This document shows positions 25,078 through 34,399 of a stretch of DNA of 64,000 bases, in pieces (the stretch's first letter is position 1; every line of letters starts with the position of its first letter). The DNA is from Promethearchaeota archaeon (GTDB taxonomy: Archaea > Asgardarchaeota > Lokiarchaeia > Sigynarchaeales > SOKP01), in contig JABXKC010000001.1 of NCBI GenBank assembly GCA_013375495.1, positions 186,001 to 250,000 of the forward strand, read 5' to 3'. The notes under the pieces are model-generated. The model had not been told where the DNA came from, made no database searches, and was given only the letters and a program-made list of their open reading frames with translations. Both the position numbers and the translations under genes were made by a program.

Positions 25078-25764
25078 ATGTCAAAATTTCGAAATGAACA
25101 AAATTTTTTAATTAAACAAGCATTAAACTTACCGTTAAATCAAAAAACCTATATTATAAACCTGTTTCCTTGTTATATGGGAATCTTATATATTGGTAAG
25201 GTATCAACATCTATTTTAGAAAAAGTAAAATTACAAATAGAATTAGTATTTGATTCCTTTTTTTTTGATATTAGATTTATCGGGAAGAAGAAATTTGATA
25301 CTTACTTATACGATATTCACACGAAAGAAGAATTTAACTTATTAAACAGCACTTTAACAAAAGTAATCCTTTATTCGACTAATACATTTTATACGTTAAT
25401 AAAAAACCAAATGTCGGAAAAAAATTTAGCTATTGGTTTAGGGTTAACAAACCTTCCAATTTATTCTAGTAGTGATGAGGCATTACTTTTTCTTTTTGGG
25501 GAAGCTAATCTTACACATAACTGCGCTATAGTTTCGACTCATAATTTGCGGGATTATTATAATAGGGAAATAATTGAAAATAGAATAATAAAGGAAGTTA
25601 TCCACGAGATTGGGCACTTAATATTAGGTCTTAACCATTGTTTTAATGAATATTGTGTTATGCAGTTTTCGGCAAATACTAAAGAAATTGATAGAAAATC
25701 GAATCATTTATGTGAAAAATGTGAATCAGAATTAGAAAATATCAGAAGTATAAATAACTTTTAA
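25078..25764 (+). CDS. amzA: Archaemetzincin-type metalloprotease
   Basis: A 228-residue protein with the archaemetzincin signature near residues 178-222: HEIGHLILGLNHC (HExxHxxGxxHC) followed by CVMQF and a terminal CxxC-type pair (LCEKCESEL). The three His bind catalytic zinc, the Glu is the general base and the four Cys form a second, structural zinc site. It is predicted cytoplasmic, and the substrate of this family is not known. Its stop overlaps the stop of the convergent GT4 gene by 4 nt. Confidence 0.88.
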   Translation: MSKFRNEQNFLIKQALNLPLNQKTYIINLFPCYMGILYIGKVSTSILEKVKLQIELVFDSFFFDIRFIGKKKFDTYLYDIHTKEEFNLLNSTLTKVILYSTNTFYTLIKNQMSEKNLAIGLGLTNLPIYSSSDEALLFLFGEANLTHNCAIVSTHNLRDYYNREIIENRIIKEVIHEIGHLILGLNHCFNEYCVMQFSANTKEIDRKSNHLCEKCESELENIRSINNF

Positions 25765-27008
25765 AATGAAACATTAGGTAAGTCTTGGATGAATTCCTTA
25801 ATTAGCTCAACTCTAACTTTTCTATCTTCTCTATTATATCGTAATGGATAGAGTTGGTCAATCGTGAATTTGTATAACTTCATCCATGTTTTCGCTATCT
25901 CACTTACTCTATAATGTTGAGCAATTTCTTGAGCATTTTTTCCAAATTCTGCTCTGAGATCGTCGTCTTTTAGCAGTTTTACGACATAATCCTTGAATTG
26001 ATCAAGGTTATTAGCTAAGTACCCTGTTTTACCATGGCGGATTATGTTACTAATTCCACACGCATTTGCTCCTACATTAGGAGTTCCTTGAGCCATCGCT
26101 TCAAGTAATACGAGCCCTTCTGCTTCAATCCATGACCATAAACACGTTAAATCTGCCGCATTATACAATTTTAGCAAATCTGGAAAAGGAACCCTACCAG
26201 CATAAGACACAAAATCTCTATATTGTTTCTTCTTTATTATTCGCTTCACGTGATCTTTTGATGGACCAGCGCTACCCACTAATAACAGGTGCGCATCGGG
26301 AACTTCATCATGTACTCTTTTGAATGTTTTAATAATATCTATTGGATGTTTTTCTGGAGATAATCGCGAAGCGTAGAGAAGAACCTTTTTACCTTCTAAA
26401 CCATATTTTTCGCGAATTCCATTCTCTTTTAAATTTGTATAATATAAATCTCTTATGCCATTAGTCATACATACAATTGGTTCCTTAAACCGGTAATCTC
26501 TTAATAAATCTTTTTTAGATTTAGTGGCTACATGAACAAAATCATATTTATCGACAATATGGCGCTCGTATCTCCAAATTAGATCTCCCTTAGTCAACAA
26601 TTTACCAATTACGGGTACATATTGAGCAGTATAATATTGCATTGGACTATTGTGAGTCCCTATCATAGGAATTCCTAAATATTTAGCCCAATTGATAGCC
26701 ATAGATCCTACAACTGCGTGTGTATGGATATGAGCGATATCTAAATAATCGTGTTGGCAAAAAAAGATTTTATGGATAGGGGCGCTTAAAACGAATCCTG
26801 TATTATTTCCGATAATTGCACCGCCAATTTCATGAAAGTGCAAAGTTTTTGGTATTTTATACCCATTCTGAATTCGAGGGGCAAATACATGAACATTGTG
26901 GCCTAGATTTGCAATTGCTTCTGAAAGGAATCTAACTGCATGAGCAGTTCCGTTGATTTGGCTATACATAGTACTAAAAAATCCAATGTCTAGCGCCTGT
27001 TTAGCCAT
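25761..27008 (-). CDS. GT4-family glycosyltransferase
   Basis: A 415-residue GT-B glycosyltransferase. The N-terminal domain begins with DIGFFSTMYSQINGTAHAVRFLSEAIANLGHNVHVFAPR (motif only partly listed: nucleotide-independent acceptor domain) and contains HIHTHAVVGSMAINWAKYLG. The C-terminal domain has YASRLSPEKHP and EAEGLVLLEAMAQGTPNVGA with the E-x7-E motif that binds the sugar nucleotide. The pattern resembles mannosyl- or glucosyltransferases acting on lipids or glycoprotein glycans. The acceptor is unknown; heavily sequon-bearing surface proteins at 54-58 kb show that glycosylation matters here. Confidence 0.83.
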   Translation of the reverse strand: MAKQALDIGFFSTMYSQINGTAHAVRFLSEAIANLGHNVHVFAPRIQNGYKIPKTLHFHEIGGAIIGNNTGFVLSAPIHKIFFCQHDYLDIAHIHTHAVVGSMAINWAKYLGIPMIGTHNSPMQYYTAQYVPVIGKLLTKGDLIWRYERHIVDKYDFVHVATKSKKDLLRDYRFKEPIVCMTNGIRDLYYTNLKENGIREKYGLEGKKVLLYASRLSPEKHPIDIIKTFKRVHDEVPDAHLLLVGSAGPSKDHVKRIIKKKQYRDFVSYAGRVPFPDLLKLYNAADLTCLWSWIEAEGLVLLEAMAQGTPNVGANACGISNIIRHGKTGYLANNLDQFKDYVVKLLKDDDLRAEFGKNAQEIAQHYRVSEIAKTWMKLYKFTIDQLYPLRYNREDRKVRVELIKEFIQDLPNVSF

Positions 27009-27278
27009 AGTTAGAGTCCCAAAATAAGATATTAATAATAGTATTATAAATTGTATTTATATAAACATATATCTAATTAAATTTAAACTGTTTCTTTTAT
27101 TAAAATTTTCACAGTTTCTTAATAAAATAGCTAAAATGGTTAATTTTATATATTATTATTTAGAATTGATTTGATTTTTTTAAATATCGAAGTAATATCC
27201 AGAGGAATTATCATAAATGCCCATTGTAAGTCATAGTTATTTTAGAATTATACCTTAAATATATTGGTGGAAAAATTT

Positions 27279-27761
27279 ATGCAGAGTTACCATATGCAAA
27301 AAAAAGAAAGAAAAATTACAGACAAAAACAAATTAGAACAGATATTGAAGAAGGGCGAATATGTAACAATTGCGATGTGTAAAATGGACGAACCTTACAT
27401 TGTTACTTTAAGCTATGGTTTTGACGAGGAGCAAAATGCTTTATATTTTCACAGCGCAAAATTGGGGTTAAAAATTGATATTCTAAAGGAAAATCCTAAT
27501 GTATGCGCAACTATTATCGAAGATTTAGGTTACATTAAGAGCGCTTGTTCACATAAATATCGTTCTATTGTATTTTGGGGAGAAATGGTAATTATAAAAG
27601 ATATAGAAGAAAAGAAGCATGGCTTTGATGTACTTTTAAATCATTTAGAAGAAAATCCAAGTAAAATGAAAAAAAAATTTCTGAAAGACGAAAACTCTTA
27701 TGTAGACACAACTATTATGAGATTGGATATTAAAAAGGTTACAGGGAAAGCCTCAGAATAG
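27279..27761 (+). CDS. Pyridoxamine 5'-phosphate oxidase-like FMN-binding protein
   Basis: About 160 residues with the split-barrel flavin-binding fold of the Nim/PNPOx-like family: ITDKNKLEQILKKGEYVTIAMC, then EPYIVTLSYGFDEEQNALYFHSA (core strands) and GLKIDILKENPNVCATI. Members bind FMN or F420 and act in reduction of small molecules; some confer nitroimidazole resistance. ATG 27279 is the preferred start, although TTG 27264 and GTG 27267 are in frame. No partner gene is evident; the next gene is a small ORF of 59 residues. Confidence 0.7.
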   Translation: MQSYHMQKKERKITDKNKLEQILKKGEYVTIAMCKMDEPYIVTLSYGFDEEQNALYFHSAKLGLKIDILKENPNVCATIIEDLGYIKSACSHKYRSIVFWGEMVIIKDIEEKKHGFDVLLNHLEENPSKMKKKFLKDENSYVDTTIMRLDIKKVTGKASE

Positions 27762-27833
27762 AAACTTTATAGATACATAGTTGAAATTCATTGAATCATA
27801 AAATTTTTTTTAGTTGCTTGATAAATTAATATT

Positions 27834-28013
27834 ATGGATCCTATTGAAGAAAAAAAGATCGTTGAAGAAATTTTACAGAAAAGAAGGTTGCCTTATTCGA
27901 TTGAATTATTGGATATCGAAGGAGATAAATATACTGTACGTAATAATTTTGGTTCTACTGTAGAATATTTCAAAAAAGACGATAATTATTACCTAGATAC
28001 AGAATTAGATTAA
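27834..28013 (+). CDS. Small acidic protein (59 residues)
   Basis: An ATG-initiated frame 72 nt after the FMN-binding protein gene. The product is about half helix (EEKKIVEEILQKRR) and half strand (DKYTVRNNFGSTVEYFKK), is acidic, and has codon use like the neighbours. No family is recognised. The 258 bases that follow (28014-28271) show no further gene. Confidence 0.5.
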   Translation: MDPIEEKKIVEEILQKRRLPYSIELLDIEGDKYTVRNNFGSTVEYFKKDDNYYLDTELD

Positions 28014-28271
28014 TTTTAGACCCTTAATTGTTGGGAACTTGTTTTGTCGTATAATATTTTAATCTTAAATCGTATTTGAGGAGTGAGAAATGGGAATTTG
28101 AATTAAATTCGATTTAAAACTTAAGGAAACGATAAACTATATCTCTATTTTAATTTTAATAAGTAGATTTCAAATGTTTATTATAAGAAAAATATAAATT
28201 AAAAGACATAAAATTATAAGATTATTATTTTTTTATTTCAACAGAGAAAGTATAAATTTTTGACTAGGTTT

Positions 28272-29423
28272 ATGGGGAAAAGAAAGATTAAAACTAAAGG
28301 TTCTGATGAGAGATTCACTGAAGAATTTCGCGCGGTTATAGACGGTTCTACTTCTCTTTCTATGTATAATGAAAAAAGGAGATCGGTCTGTGTTATCCGT
28401 AAGAATTTAGCTAAAGATTATGAAATTGAAGTAGATTCTTCAGAAGCACCAGTATTAAATCGATTATTAGAAAATCCTCAGCCTTTTGAAAGTTCAATGG
28501 CTAATCTTAATATATTAGAAGCAGAAATTTTCCCTTTGATAGACGCTTTTAAAAATACTTTTGGAGAGGAAAAAGAGTTAAAATTGCGTTCCATTAAACT
28601 TGCTGTTGGTGGAAGTAATATTGATTATGTTACAATCAGAGAGAAAGATTTAATAAAATTTGATGTAAAACCGACTTTAAGTGGTTTGAGAGATTTTATC
28701 AAAGAAAATAGTGATAGCATCTTAGGGTTTCTAGATAGTGAATATGTAAGTGAAGAAGGAAATGTTATTTATTTAAATTGCGAGAAAAGAGATGTTTCTG
28801 ATAATATTTATTCAGTTAAATTTATGATACTTGCTTCAATGCAACAAAGAGGGTATTTTCTCCAACAAGAACATAAATATTATGGCTTGCAATTATTCAT
28901 TATAATTGAATCAAGAAAACCGAATGATGATAAATTACTTGGATTCATAAAAGAGCTAGGAATTGATTGGGAATTAATTTTTTTTAGAAGAAGATTAGCA
29001 ATTCATGATTGGACTGAGATTGAGTGCCAAACAAATTCTGACAACCTTAAGAGTTTTTTAAGGGTTAAGTATGACACTTTAAATTATTTTGACATCAATA
29101 ATATTATCAGAATAATCGATAAAAACAAATTACCGTTTAATGTTGTCGATAAGATGGGTTCTTTATTGTTTAAAATGAAATCTGAAAGATCTTTTCAATT
29201 GCAAGATAAAAAAAATTACGATAATTTAAGGTACGACGATTCGCTAAACAATGGATCAGTACAATCAACTGATGAATATTCTCTGACATTAAAAAAAGCA
29301 GAAATTGCTGCAGCTGCAAAAATCGCTTGTGCTTACTTAGGGATCCAAAAACAAATTACAGTTGATAGGGATATTTCAGATGCAGAAATTCTCAAATACC
29401 AAGATGAATTAACTAATTTTTAA
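28272..29423 (+). CDS. Hypothetical protein
   Basis: A 383-residue soluble protein not recognised. The N-terminus is very basic (MGKRKIKTKG), followed by an alternating strand and helix pattern. One block, FMILASMQQRGYFLQQEHKYYGLQLFIIIE, looks like a core beta-alpha-beta. The C-terminal 50 residues are Ala-rich helix (LKKAEIAAAAKIACAYLG). It has no membrane segment, Cys cluster or nucleotide motif. ATG 28272 is preferred over TTG 28260. It is convergent with Mch, 62 nt between stops. Confidence 0.6.
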   Translation: MGKRKIKTKGSDERFTEEFRAVIDGSTSLSMYNEKRRSVCVIRKNLAKDYEIEVDSSEAPVLNRLLENPQPFESSMANLNILEAEIFPLIDAFKNTFGEEKELKLRSIKLAVGGSNIDYVTIREKDLIKFDVKPTLSGLRDFIKENSDSILGFLDSEYVSEEGNVIYLNCEKRDVSDNIYSVKFMILASMQQRGYFLQQEHKYYGLQLFIIIESRKPNDDKLLGFIKELGIDWELIFFRRRLAIHDWTEIECQTNSDNLKSFLRVKYDTLNYFDINNIIRIIDKNKLPFNVVDKMGSLLFKMKSERSFQLQDKKNYDNLRYDDSLNNGSVQSTDEYSLTLKKAEIAAAAKIACAYLGIQKQITVDRDISDAEILKYQDELTNF

Positions 29424-29485
29424 ATTTATCTATCTTTTTTAAGAAATAATAAATGAGTTAGTAAGAGTTATGAGTATATTAACTT

Positions 29486-30484
29486 CTAGTTTAGCTTGTA
29501 AGACTCTTTTAAAAGCGTATGGTTAATTTCTCCGGCAGTGATGCTTTTTCCCGTTTTCACATTTGTCACTGTATATACCGCTGGGGCAAACAATCCGGGA
29601 TCAATTGCATAAAAATCATAATTAGCTGCCTTAAATGTTTCTATGAAAGGTCTACCATAACTAGATGAAGTATTTGCAGGAGCTTTTTTCAAGAGACCAA
29701 AAATTTCATCTTGTTTATCTTTTTCAACCTCGATAGTGTAATATGTCATACCTGCAGCGCTAATTGAGTCATTTGTTCGACCCATAGCTCCTAAATCATC
29801 TTTAGCAATAGGCGCAACAGTAGCATTTCCAAATCCATCTTTAATAATATCTAACGGAAACTTTATTTCGTGTAATTTATGAAGACCTGTTTCTACAATT
29901 CGTGCTGCAACTTGAATAGATCCAGTTAAGCACGCAGTAGGCGCACAAACGGCATAAGTCTTGTTTGGTGCCACTCCACATTTTTCAGCTAATAAGGTCA
30001 TCACTTCTTCGTTAGGTAATTTTGCAGTCTCAAAAACGATAATAGCACAATCAGAATCATCATTATAGTTTATTTCTTCGAATAATTTTTCAACTTTACT
30101 TTTAGCTCTGGCTGGTCCCGATCCTAAAGATTCAAAAACCTTCTTTTTTTTCATTACGCCATCTTTTTCAACTTCCTTCTTTAATTTTACACTCCATCCC
30201 GCCAGTTGAGAAGCCATACAAGAAATGATTGGATGAGAAGTATAAACATTAACGCTTGGTATATAATGACCATCTAAATTATAAGAAGCAAAATCAATTG
30301 TTCCTAATCCCCCCATACAAATTTCACCTACTAATTTTCCACCACTCCATGAAGCTTTTGTCATATCTAAGACTGTCGCGCCATTATCGTATTTTAATAT
30401 TTCAGCTTTATAATATTCTTTCCGTTCGATTATATTTTGAACAATTTTTAAAGTTAACTCGTTAATTTTAATATGATGAGTCAT
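29486..30484 (-). CDS. mch: Methenyltetrahydromethanopterin cyclohydrolase
   Basis: A 332-residue protein from ATG 30484 (a GTG at 30493 is also in frame). Mch signatures are visible: ASWSGGKLVGEICMGGLG near residues 44-61, NVYTSHPIISCMASQLAGW, LGSGPARA, and NATVAPIAKDDLGAMGRTND. Mch interconverts methenyl-H4MPT and 5- or 10-formyl-H4MPT, the step between Ftr and methylene-H4MPT dehydrogenase in the methyl branch of the archaeal Wood-Ljungdahl pathway. It stands alone here, while Ftr, Mtd and the MtdB-type dehydrogenase are some 18-23 kb away. Confidence 0.93.
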   Translation of the reverse strand: MTHHIKINELTLKIVQNIIERKEYYKAEILKYDNGATVLDMTKASWSGGKLVGEICMGGLGTIDFASYNLDGHYIPSVNVYTSHPIISCMASQLAGWSVKLKKEVEKDGVMKKKKVFESLGSGPARAKSKVEKLFEEINYNDDSDCAIIVFETAKLPNEEVMTLLAEKCGVAPNKTYAVCAPTACLTGSIQVAARIVETGLHKLHEIKFPLDIIKDGFGNATVAPIAKDDLGAMGRTNDSISAAGMTYYTIEVEKDKQDEIFGLLKKAPANTSSSYGRPFIETFKAANYDFYAIDPGLFAPAVYTVTNVKTGKSITAGEINHTLLKESYKLN

Positions 30485-30587
30485 ATTTTTCACGCATTTT
30501 TTTTTAATTGAGTATTTAATATTAAATTCTTATTTTAATTTAAATTTAAATTAATAATATTAAGTTTATATTAAAATTATTAAAAAA

Positions 30588-32105
30588 ATGAATAATATAA
30601 AACAAAGCCTTAAGCTACTAAATTCTGATTTAAATGAGACAAAAAAATGGTTTTTAAATTGTTTACAAGAATTAAAAACCTCCGTTCATATTTATACCCA
30701 TCTAGATGCAGATGGTTTATCATCTGGAGCAATTCTTGGGAAAGCTTTGTATCGAGAAAACATTCCTTTTCAAATTTCTGTTTTAAGACAGTTAGAAAGA
30801 GAAGAAATCGTTAAAATCGTAAGTGAAACTCAAGATACTAAGAAATTTTTAATATTTTCTGATTTTGGAAGCGGGCAATATTTAGAGCTTATTCAAAAAT
30901 TGAATAATAAAAATGGGAATAACCCTTTTATTATTTTAGATCATCATCTACCTCAAAATATCTCAAATAAAGATGACGTGCAAATTAAAGAGATTTACCA
31001 GAATTCAAGATATTGGCATATTAATCCGTATTTTTACGATGTTGATGGTAGTAGTGAAATCTCAGGTGCGGGACTATGTTATTTTTTTGCTAAAATATTA
31101 AACGAGAAAAACATCGATTTATCTCCAATTGCGCTAGTAGGAGCTACAGGAGATATTCAAAGTCAAGGTCCTAATAATTCTTTTACAGGGTTAAATTCCA
31201 AAATTTTAGAGCATGCTATTACAAAAGATTTAGTCGAAGTAATAAACGACCTAAACTTTTCTCCGATTAAACCTTTAAATGAAGCAATTTCGTATTCGAG
31301 TGATATTAACCTACCGGGGTTGAGTGACAATACGAGTAAAATGCTAAAATTTTTACAATCTTTAGGAATTTTAATGGAGAATCCAGATGGAGGCATAAGA
31401 ACATTAAATGATCTTAGTCAAGACGAAAAACAGAAGGTTTCTTCAGCTATTATTGAATACATATCTCTAAAACTTGATACTGAACCCTCAGAAATTATAA
31501 AAAAACTAATAATTAATAGGTATATACTAAAAAATGAAGTAGTTGGATCTGAATTACACGATTTAAAAGAATTTTCTTATCTCTTAAACTCATGTGGAAG
31601 GAGTAATAATGGGTCGTTAGGAATAGCTATTGCAATGGGAGATAGAAGAATAGCTTATAATAAAGCTAAAGACCATCTGATTAATTACAGAAAATCTTTA
31701 GTTCAAGCGTTAACTTGGTTACAAGAAAAAAAGAAAATCCAATATAGAGATTATATACAATTCTTTTTTGGAGAAGATATCATCCCTGAGAATATAATTG
31801 GGACAATTGCTTCAATGTTAATATTCAGTAAAAGTGGAGATATTGATCTATCAAAACCTATTTTTGGATGTGCAAAAAGAAAAGATGAAGATGTTTATAA
31901 AATATCTGGGAGAGCTCATGAAAGTATTGTAAAAAAGGGGGTAAATCTTTCAGAGGCAATTAGAGAAGCTTTGGAACTTTCAAATCTTAAAGCATTAGGA
32001 GGAGGACACCCTCCGGCAGCAGGTACAAAAGTACCTATTGACAAAATTGATATCTTTTTAGATAATTGCAATATGGTAATTAAAAAGCAATTAGAAATTA
32101 ATTAA
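30588..32105 (+). CDS. DHH-family RecJ-like exonuclease / GAN-type protein
   Basis: A 505-residue protein. The DHH domain shows THLDADGLSSGAIL near residues 38-51, SDFGSG near 95, and ILDHHLPQ near 117; the DHHA1 domain ends with ALGGGHPPAAGTKVP near 480. These are the metal-binding motifs of RecJ-type phosphoesterases. Archaeal relatives include GAN, a single-strand nuclease associated with GINS and considered the counterpart of Cdc45. Retained DHH residues suggest an active nuclease. It is divergent from Mch with about 100 nt between. Confidence 0.85.
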   Translation: MNNIKQSLKLLNSDLNETKKWFLNCLQELKTSVHIYTHLDADGLSSGAILGKALYRENIPFQISVLRQLEREEIVKIVSETQDTKKFLIFSDFGSGQYLELIQKLNNKNGNNPFIILDHHLPQNISNKDDVQIKEIYQNSRYWHINPYFYDVDGSSEISGAGLCYFFAKILNEKNIDLSPIALVGATGDIQSQGPNNSFTGLNSKILEHAITKDLVEVINDLNFSPIKPLNEAISYSSDINLPGLSDNTSKMLKFLQSLGILMENPDGGIRTLNDLSQDEKQKVSSAIIEYISLKLDTEPSEIIKKLIINRYILKNEVVGSELHDLKEFSYLLNSCGRSNNGSLGIAIAMGDRRIAYNKAKDHLINYRKSLVQALTWLQEKKKIQYRDYIQFFFGEDIIPENIIGTIASMLIFSKSGDIDLSKPIFGCAKRKDEDVYKISGRAHESIVKKGVNLSEAIREALELSNLKALGGGHPPAAGTKVPIDKIDIFLDNCNMVIKKQLEIN

Positions 32106-32129
32106 TACTATGATGTATATCTTGATTTT

Positions 32130-33434
32130 CTATATCTTATAAACCTCTCCAGTTTCAGGTGCTACCGAATTAAAATCTCTTTTCGTCAAATCATGAGCAA
32201 ATGAAGTTGTTGATTTTTCGTCACCATGCACACAAAAAATGAATTTGTCCTCGTTTCGAAATGTTAAATCGTTTATGTAATTGTTTAAGTGAATTTTATC
32301 AGCATGACTTGAAAAATCATAATAATCTATATTGCACTTTGCCTCAATTGATAGGTCATATGATTGGTATTTTCGTTTTTTATCTTCTTTAAATTCGAAA
32401 ATTCTCTCATCTATTAGTTTTCTTCCTGGAGTCCCTTCAACTTGATATCCAACTAGAAATACAGCAGAGCTAGGATCATTTAAAAATGTAGGAATGTATT
32501 CTATAGCAGCTCCTCCTTTTAACATACCAGAGGGGGATATAATTAGACCTTTTGTTCCTTTTTTAAGTTTCCTTCTCCATTCTCTAGAGACTAATTTAGC
32601 TTTTCTTATAGCAGACTTATATCTTACGAAATCTTTAATGGAATCCGGGAATTGAGAGTATTCAGTCAAAATCTTTCTAGCTAATCCATCTATGAATATA
32701 TCGCTATTAAAATTGTATTTGTCTAAAGTCATTAATATTTCTTGAGAACGGGCAACACCAAAAGCAGGGACGAGAACATTTCCACCATTTTCAATCACAT
32801 TTAAAATATCATCAATAAATTTTTTTTCTAGTTCTGCTCTTAGGGGATGTTCTCTTGGGGAATAAGTAGATTCTATAATTAAGACATCTATTTCAGGTAA
32901 TTCGCTAGGTTTAGCAGGAGAAATAAGATTCGTTTCTTGAGTGTTAATATCACCTGTGTAGAGAATTCTTTTGTTATCTACCTCTACTAACACAGATACA
33001 CTCCCGGGAATGTGCCCCGCGTTAAAAAATGTAATAAAGAAATTCTCATCAATCTTCTGACATACTTTATTTTTTAAAAAGAACGCATTTTTTCTGGTCT
33101 TCTGTAATTCTCTATATCCAAATGGATACGGAAAATTAGAGATTCTTATCATGTCTTCTAGCAATATTTCTGAAATTCTCAGCGTTAGCGGATTAGTATA
33201 TAGGGGAATATCTCTATTTTTATATAATAACGGTATACCTCCCGAGTGGTCTATGTGGCAATGAGATAGCGCAATAGCTTTAAGATTAGTAATCTCTCCG
33301 TTGGAAGGTAATCTTTCCTCGGTTTTAAATCGTACACCATAATCTAGAATACATTGCGCTCCATGGTTTGATTCAATTAAAACTGCTGAACGTCCTACTT
33401 CTCTGCATCCACCAAGGAATTTTATAAGTGTCAT
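32130..33434 (-). CDS. MBL-fold beta-CASP ribonuclease (aCPSF2-like)
   Basis: A 434-residue protein with the metallo-beta-lactamase core (GGCREVGRSAV at the start, SHCHIDHSGG at about residue 57-66, a later H in FNAGHIPGSV and D in YTGDINT) and the beta-CASP domain, which contains ISPSGMLKGG and ends in CVHGDEKS. Length and lack of N-terminal KH domains fit archaeal aCPSF2/RNase J-like enzymes rather than aCPSF1. Such enzymes process or degrade RNA in the cytoplasm. It is convergent with the RecJ-like gene, 24 nt between stops. Confidence 0.8.
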   Translation of the reverse strand: MTLIKFLGGCREVGRSAVLIESNHGAQCILDYGVRFKTEERLPSNGEITNLKAIALSHCHIDHSGGIPLLYKNRDIPLYTNPLTLRISEILLEDMIRISNFPYPFGYRELQKTRKNAFFLKNKVCQKIDENFFITFFNAGHIPGSVSVLVEVDNKRILYTGDINTQETNLISPAKPSELPEIDVLIIESTYSPREHPLRAELEKKFIDDILNVIENGGNVLVPAFGVARSQEILMTLDKYNFNSDIFIDGLARKILTEYSQFPDSIKDFVRYKSAIRKAKLVSREWRRKLKKGTKGLIISPSGMLKGGAAIEYIPTFLNDPSSAVFLVGYQVEGTPGRKLIDERIFEFKEDKKRKYQSYDLSIEAKCNIDYYDFSSHADKIHLNNYINDLTFRNEDKFIFCVHGDEKSTTSFAHDLTKRDFNSVAPETGEVYKI

Positions 33435-33543
33435 TGATATCTTCTTTTAGGTAAAAAAATATAAGATCTGTTTCAAAAAGATTAATTTGAATAAAGCTTC
33501 AAAAAATATCAATCTTCTGATTATACAAAAAAAAAAGAAATAA

Positions 33544-34293
33544 TTACTTGATTTTCTTTATCGCATTTGTCAATAAGGCGATAACATTATTGACATTTTT
33601 TCCAAAAATTTCTAAAATCTCATTCCAAGTTACAGGAGCTTCATCATCTTTCCAGCAGTCATAATCTGTAGACATCGCTACAGCAGCATATGGAATTCCG
33701 GCTTCGTTTGCTAAAATAGTCTCAGGCGCTATACTCATATTTATTACATCAGCACCCCAGATCCTAAACATTTCAGATTCAGCTCTAGTCGAAAATCTAG
33801 GACCTTCGATCGTAACAACAGTTCCTTTCTCATGATATTTGAGATTAAGTTCCTTTGCAGTATCAATAAGAATCTTTCTTAAATCTTCTGAGTAAGGATA
33901 AGCCATTGCAGTATGCTTAGCATCGCCAGGTGGAAATTCATCAAAAAAACTTACTTTCCTCAGCCTTGTAAAATCAATAAACTGATCAAGAATGATGAAA
34001 TCGCCTCTTCCTATTTTTTCTCTCAAACTACCGCAAGCAGTTGTAGCTAAGATATGAGTGCATCCTTGATCTTTCAATGCTTGAATGTTAGCTCTGTAAT
34101 TTACTTGCGTTGGAGGAATAGTGTGGTCTCGTCCATGTCTTGCAACGAGAACAATTTCAACATCATTAATCTTCCCTAATTTTAGAGGTGAAGTTGGTTT
34201 TCCATACAGTGTACTAGTTTCTATTTCTTTTACATCTTTTAAAATATCTGGATTATCTAGTCCAGAGCCACCAATTATTCCGATTTTAACCAT
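33544..34293 (-). CDS. mtnP: S-methyl-5'-thioadenosine (or thioinosine) phosphorylase
   Basis: A 249-residue purine nucleoside phosphorylase of the MTAP family: GIIGGSGL at the N-terminus, GKINDVEIVLVARHGRDHTIPPTQVNYRAN (only motif core RHGRDH noted as phosphate site), TIEGPRFSTRAES near 165 and MSTDYDCW near 215, the purine-binding Asp pair. It cleaves methylthioadenosine, a by-product of polyamine synthesis, with phosphate. ATG 34293 is preferred over GTG 34302. A paralogue lies divergently 106 nt away; the two may split the purine substrates. Confidence 0.85.
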   Translation of the reverse strand: MVKIGIIGGSGLDNPDILKDVKEIETSTLYGKPTSPLKLGKINDVEIVLVARHGRDHTIPPTQVNYRANIQALKDQGCTHILATTACGSLREKIGRGDFIILDQFIDFTRLRKVSFFDEFPPGDAKHTAMAYPYSEDLRKILIDTAKELNLKYHEKGTVVTIEGPRFSTRAESEMFRIWGADVINMSIAPETILANEAGIPYAAVAMSTDYDCWKDDEAPVTWNEILEIFGKNVNNVIALLTNAIKKIK

Positions 34294-34399
34294 TATACTC
34301 ACTATACCGAATTCTTAAATTATAATTTGTATAATATTTAAAATTGCTCAAATTTTATTTTATTTTGTTTTAATATAATAGAAATAATGGGAATTTATT

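Noticed and set aside
30588..32105. DHH protein as an inactive Cdc45 homologue
   Set aside because: The DHH and DxD metal-binding motifs are intact, so an active RecJ-like nuclease is more likely.
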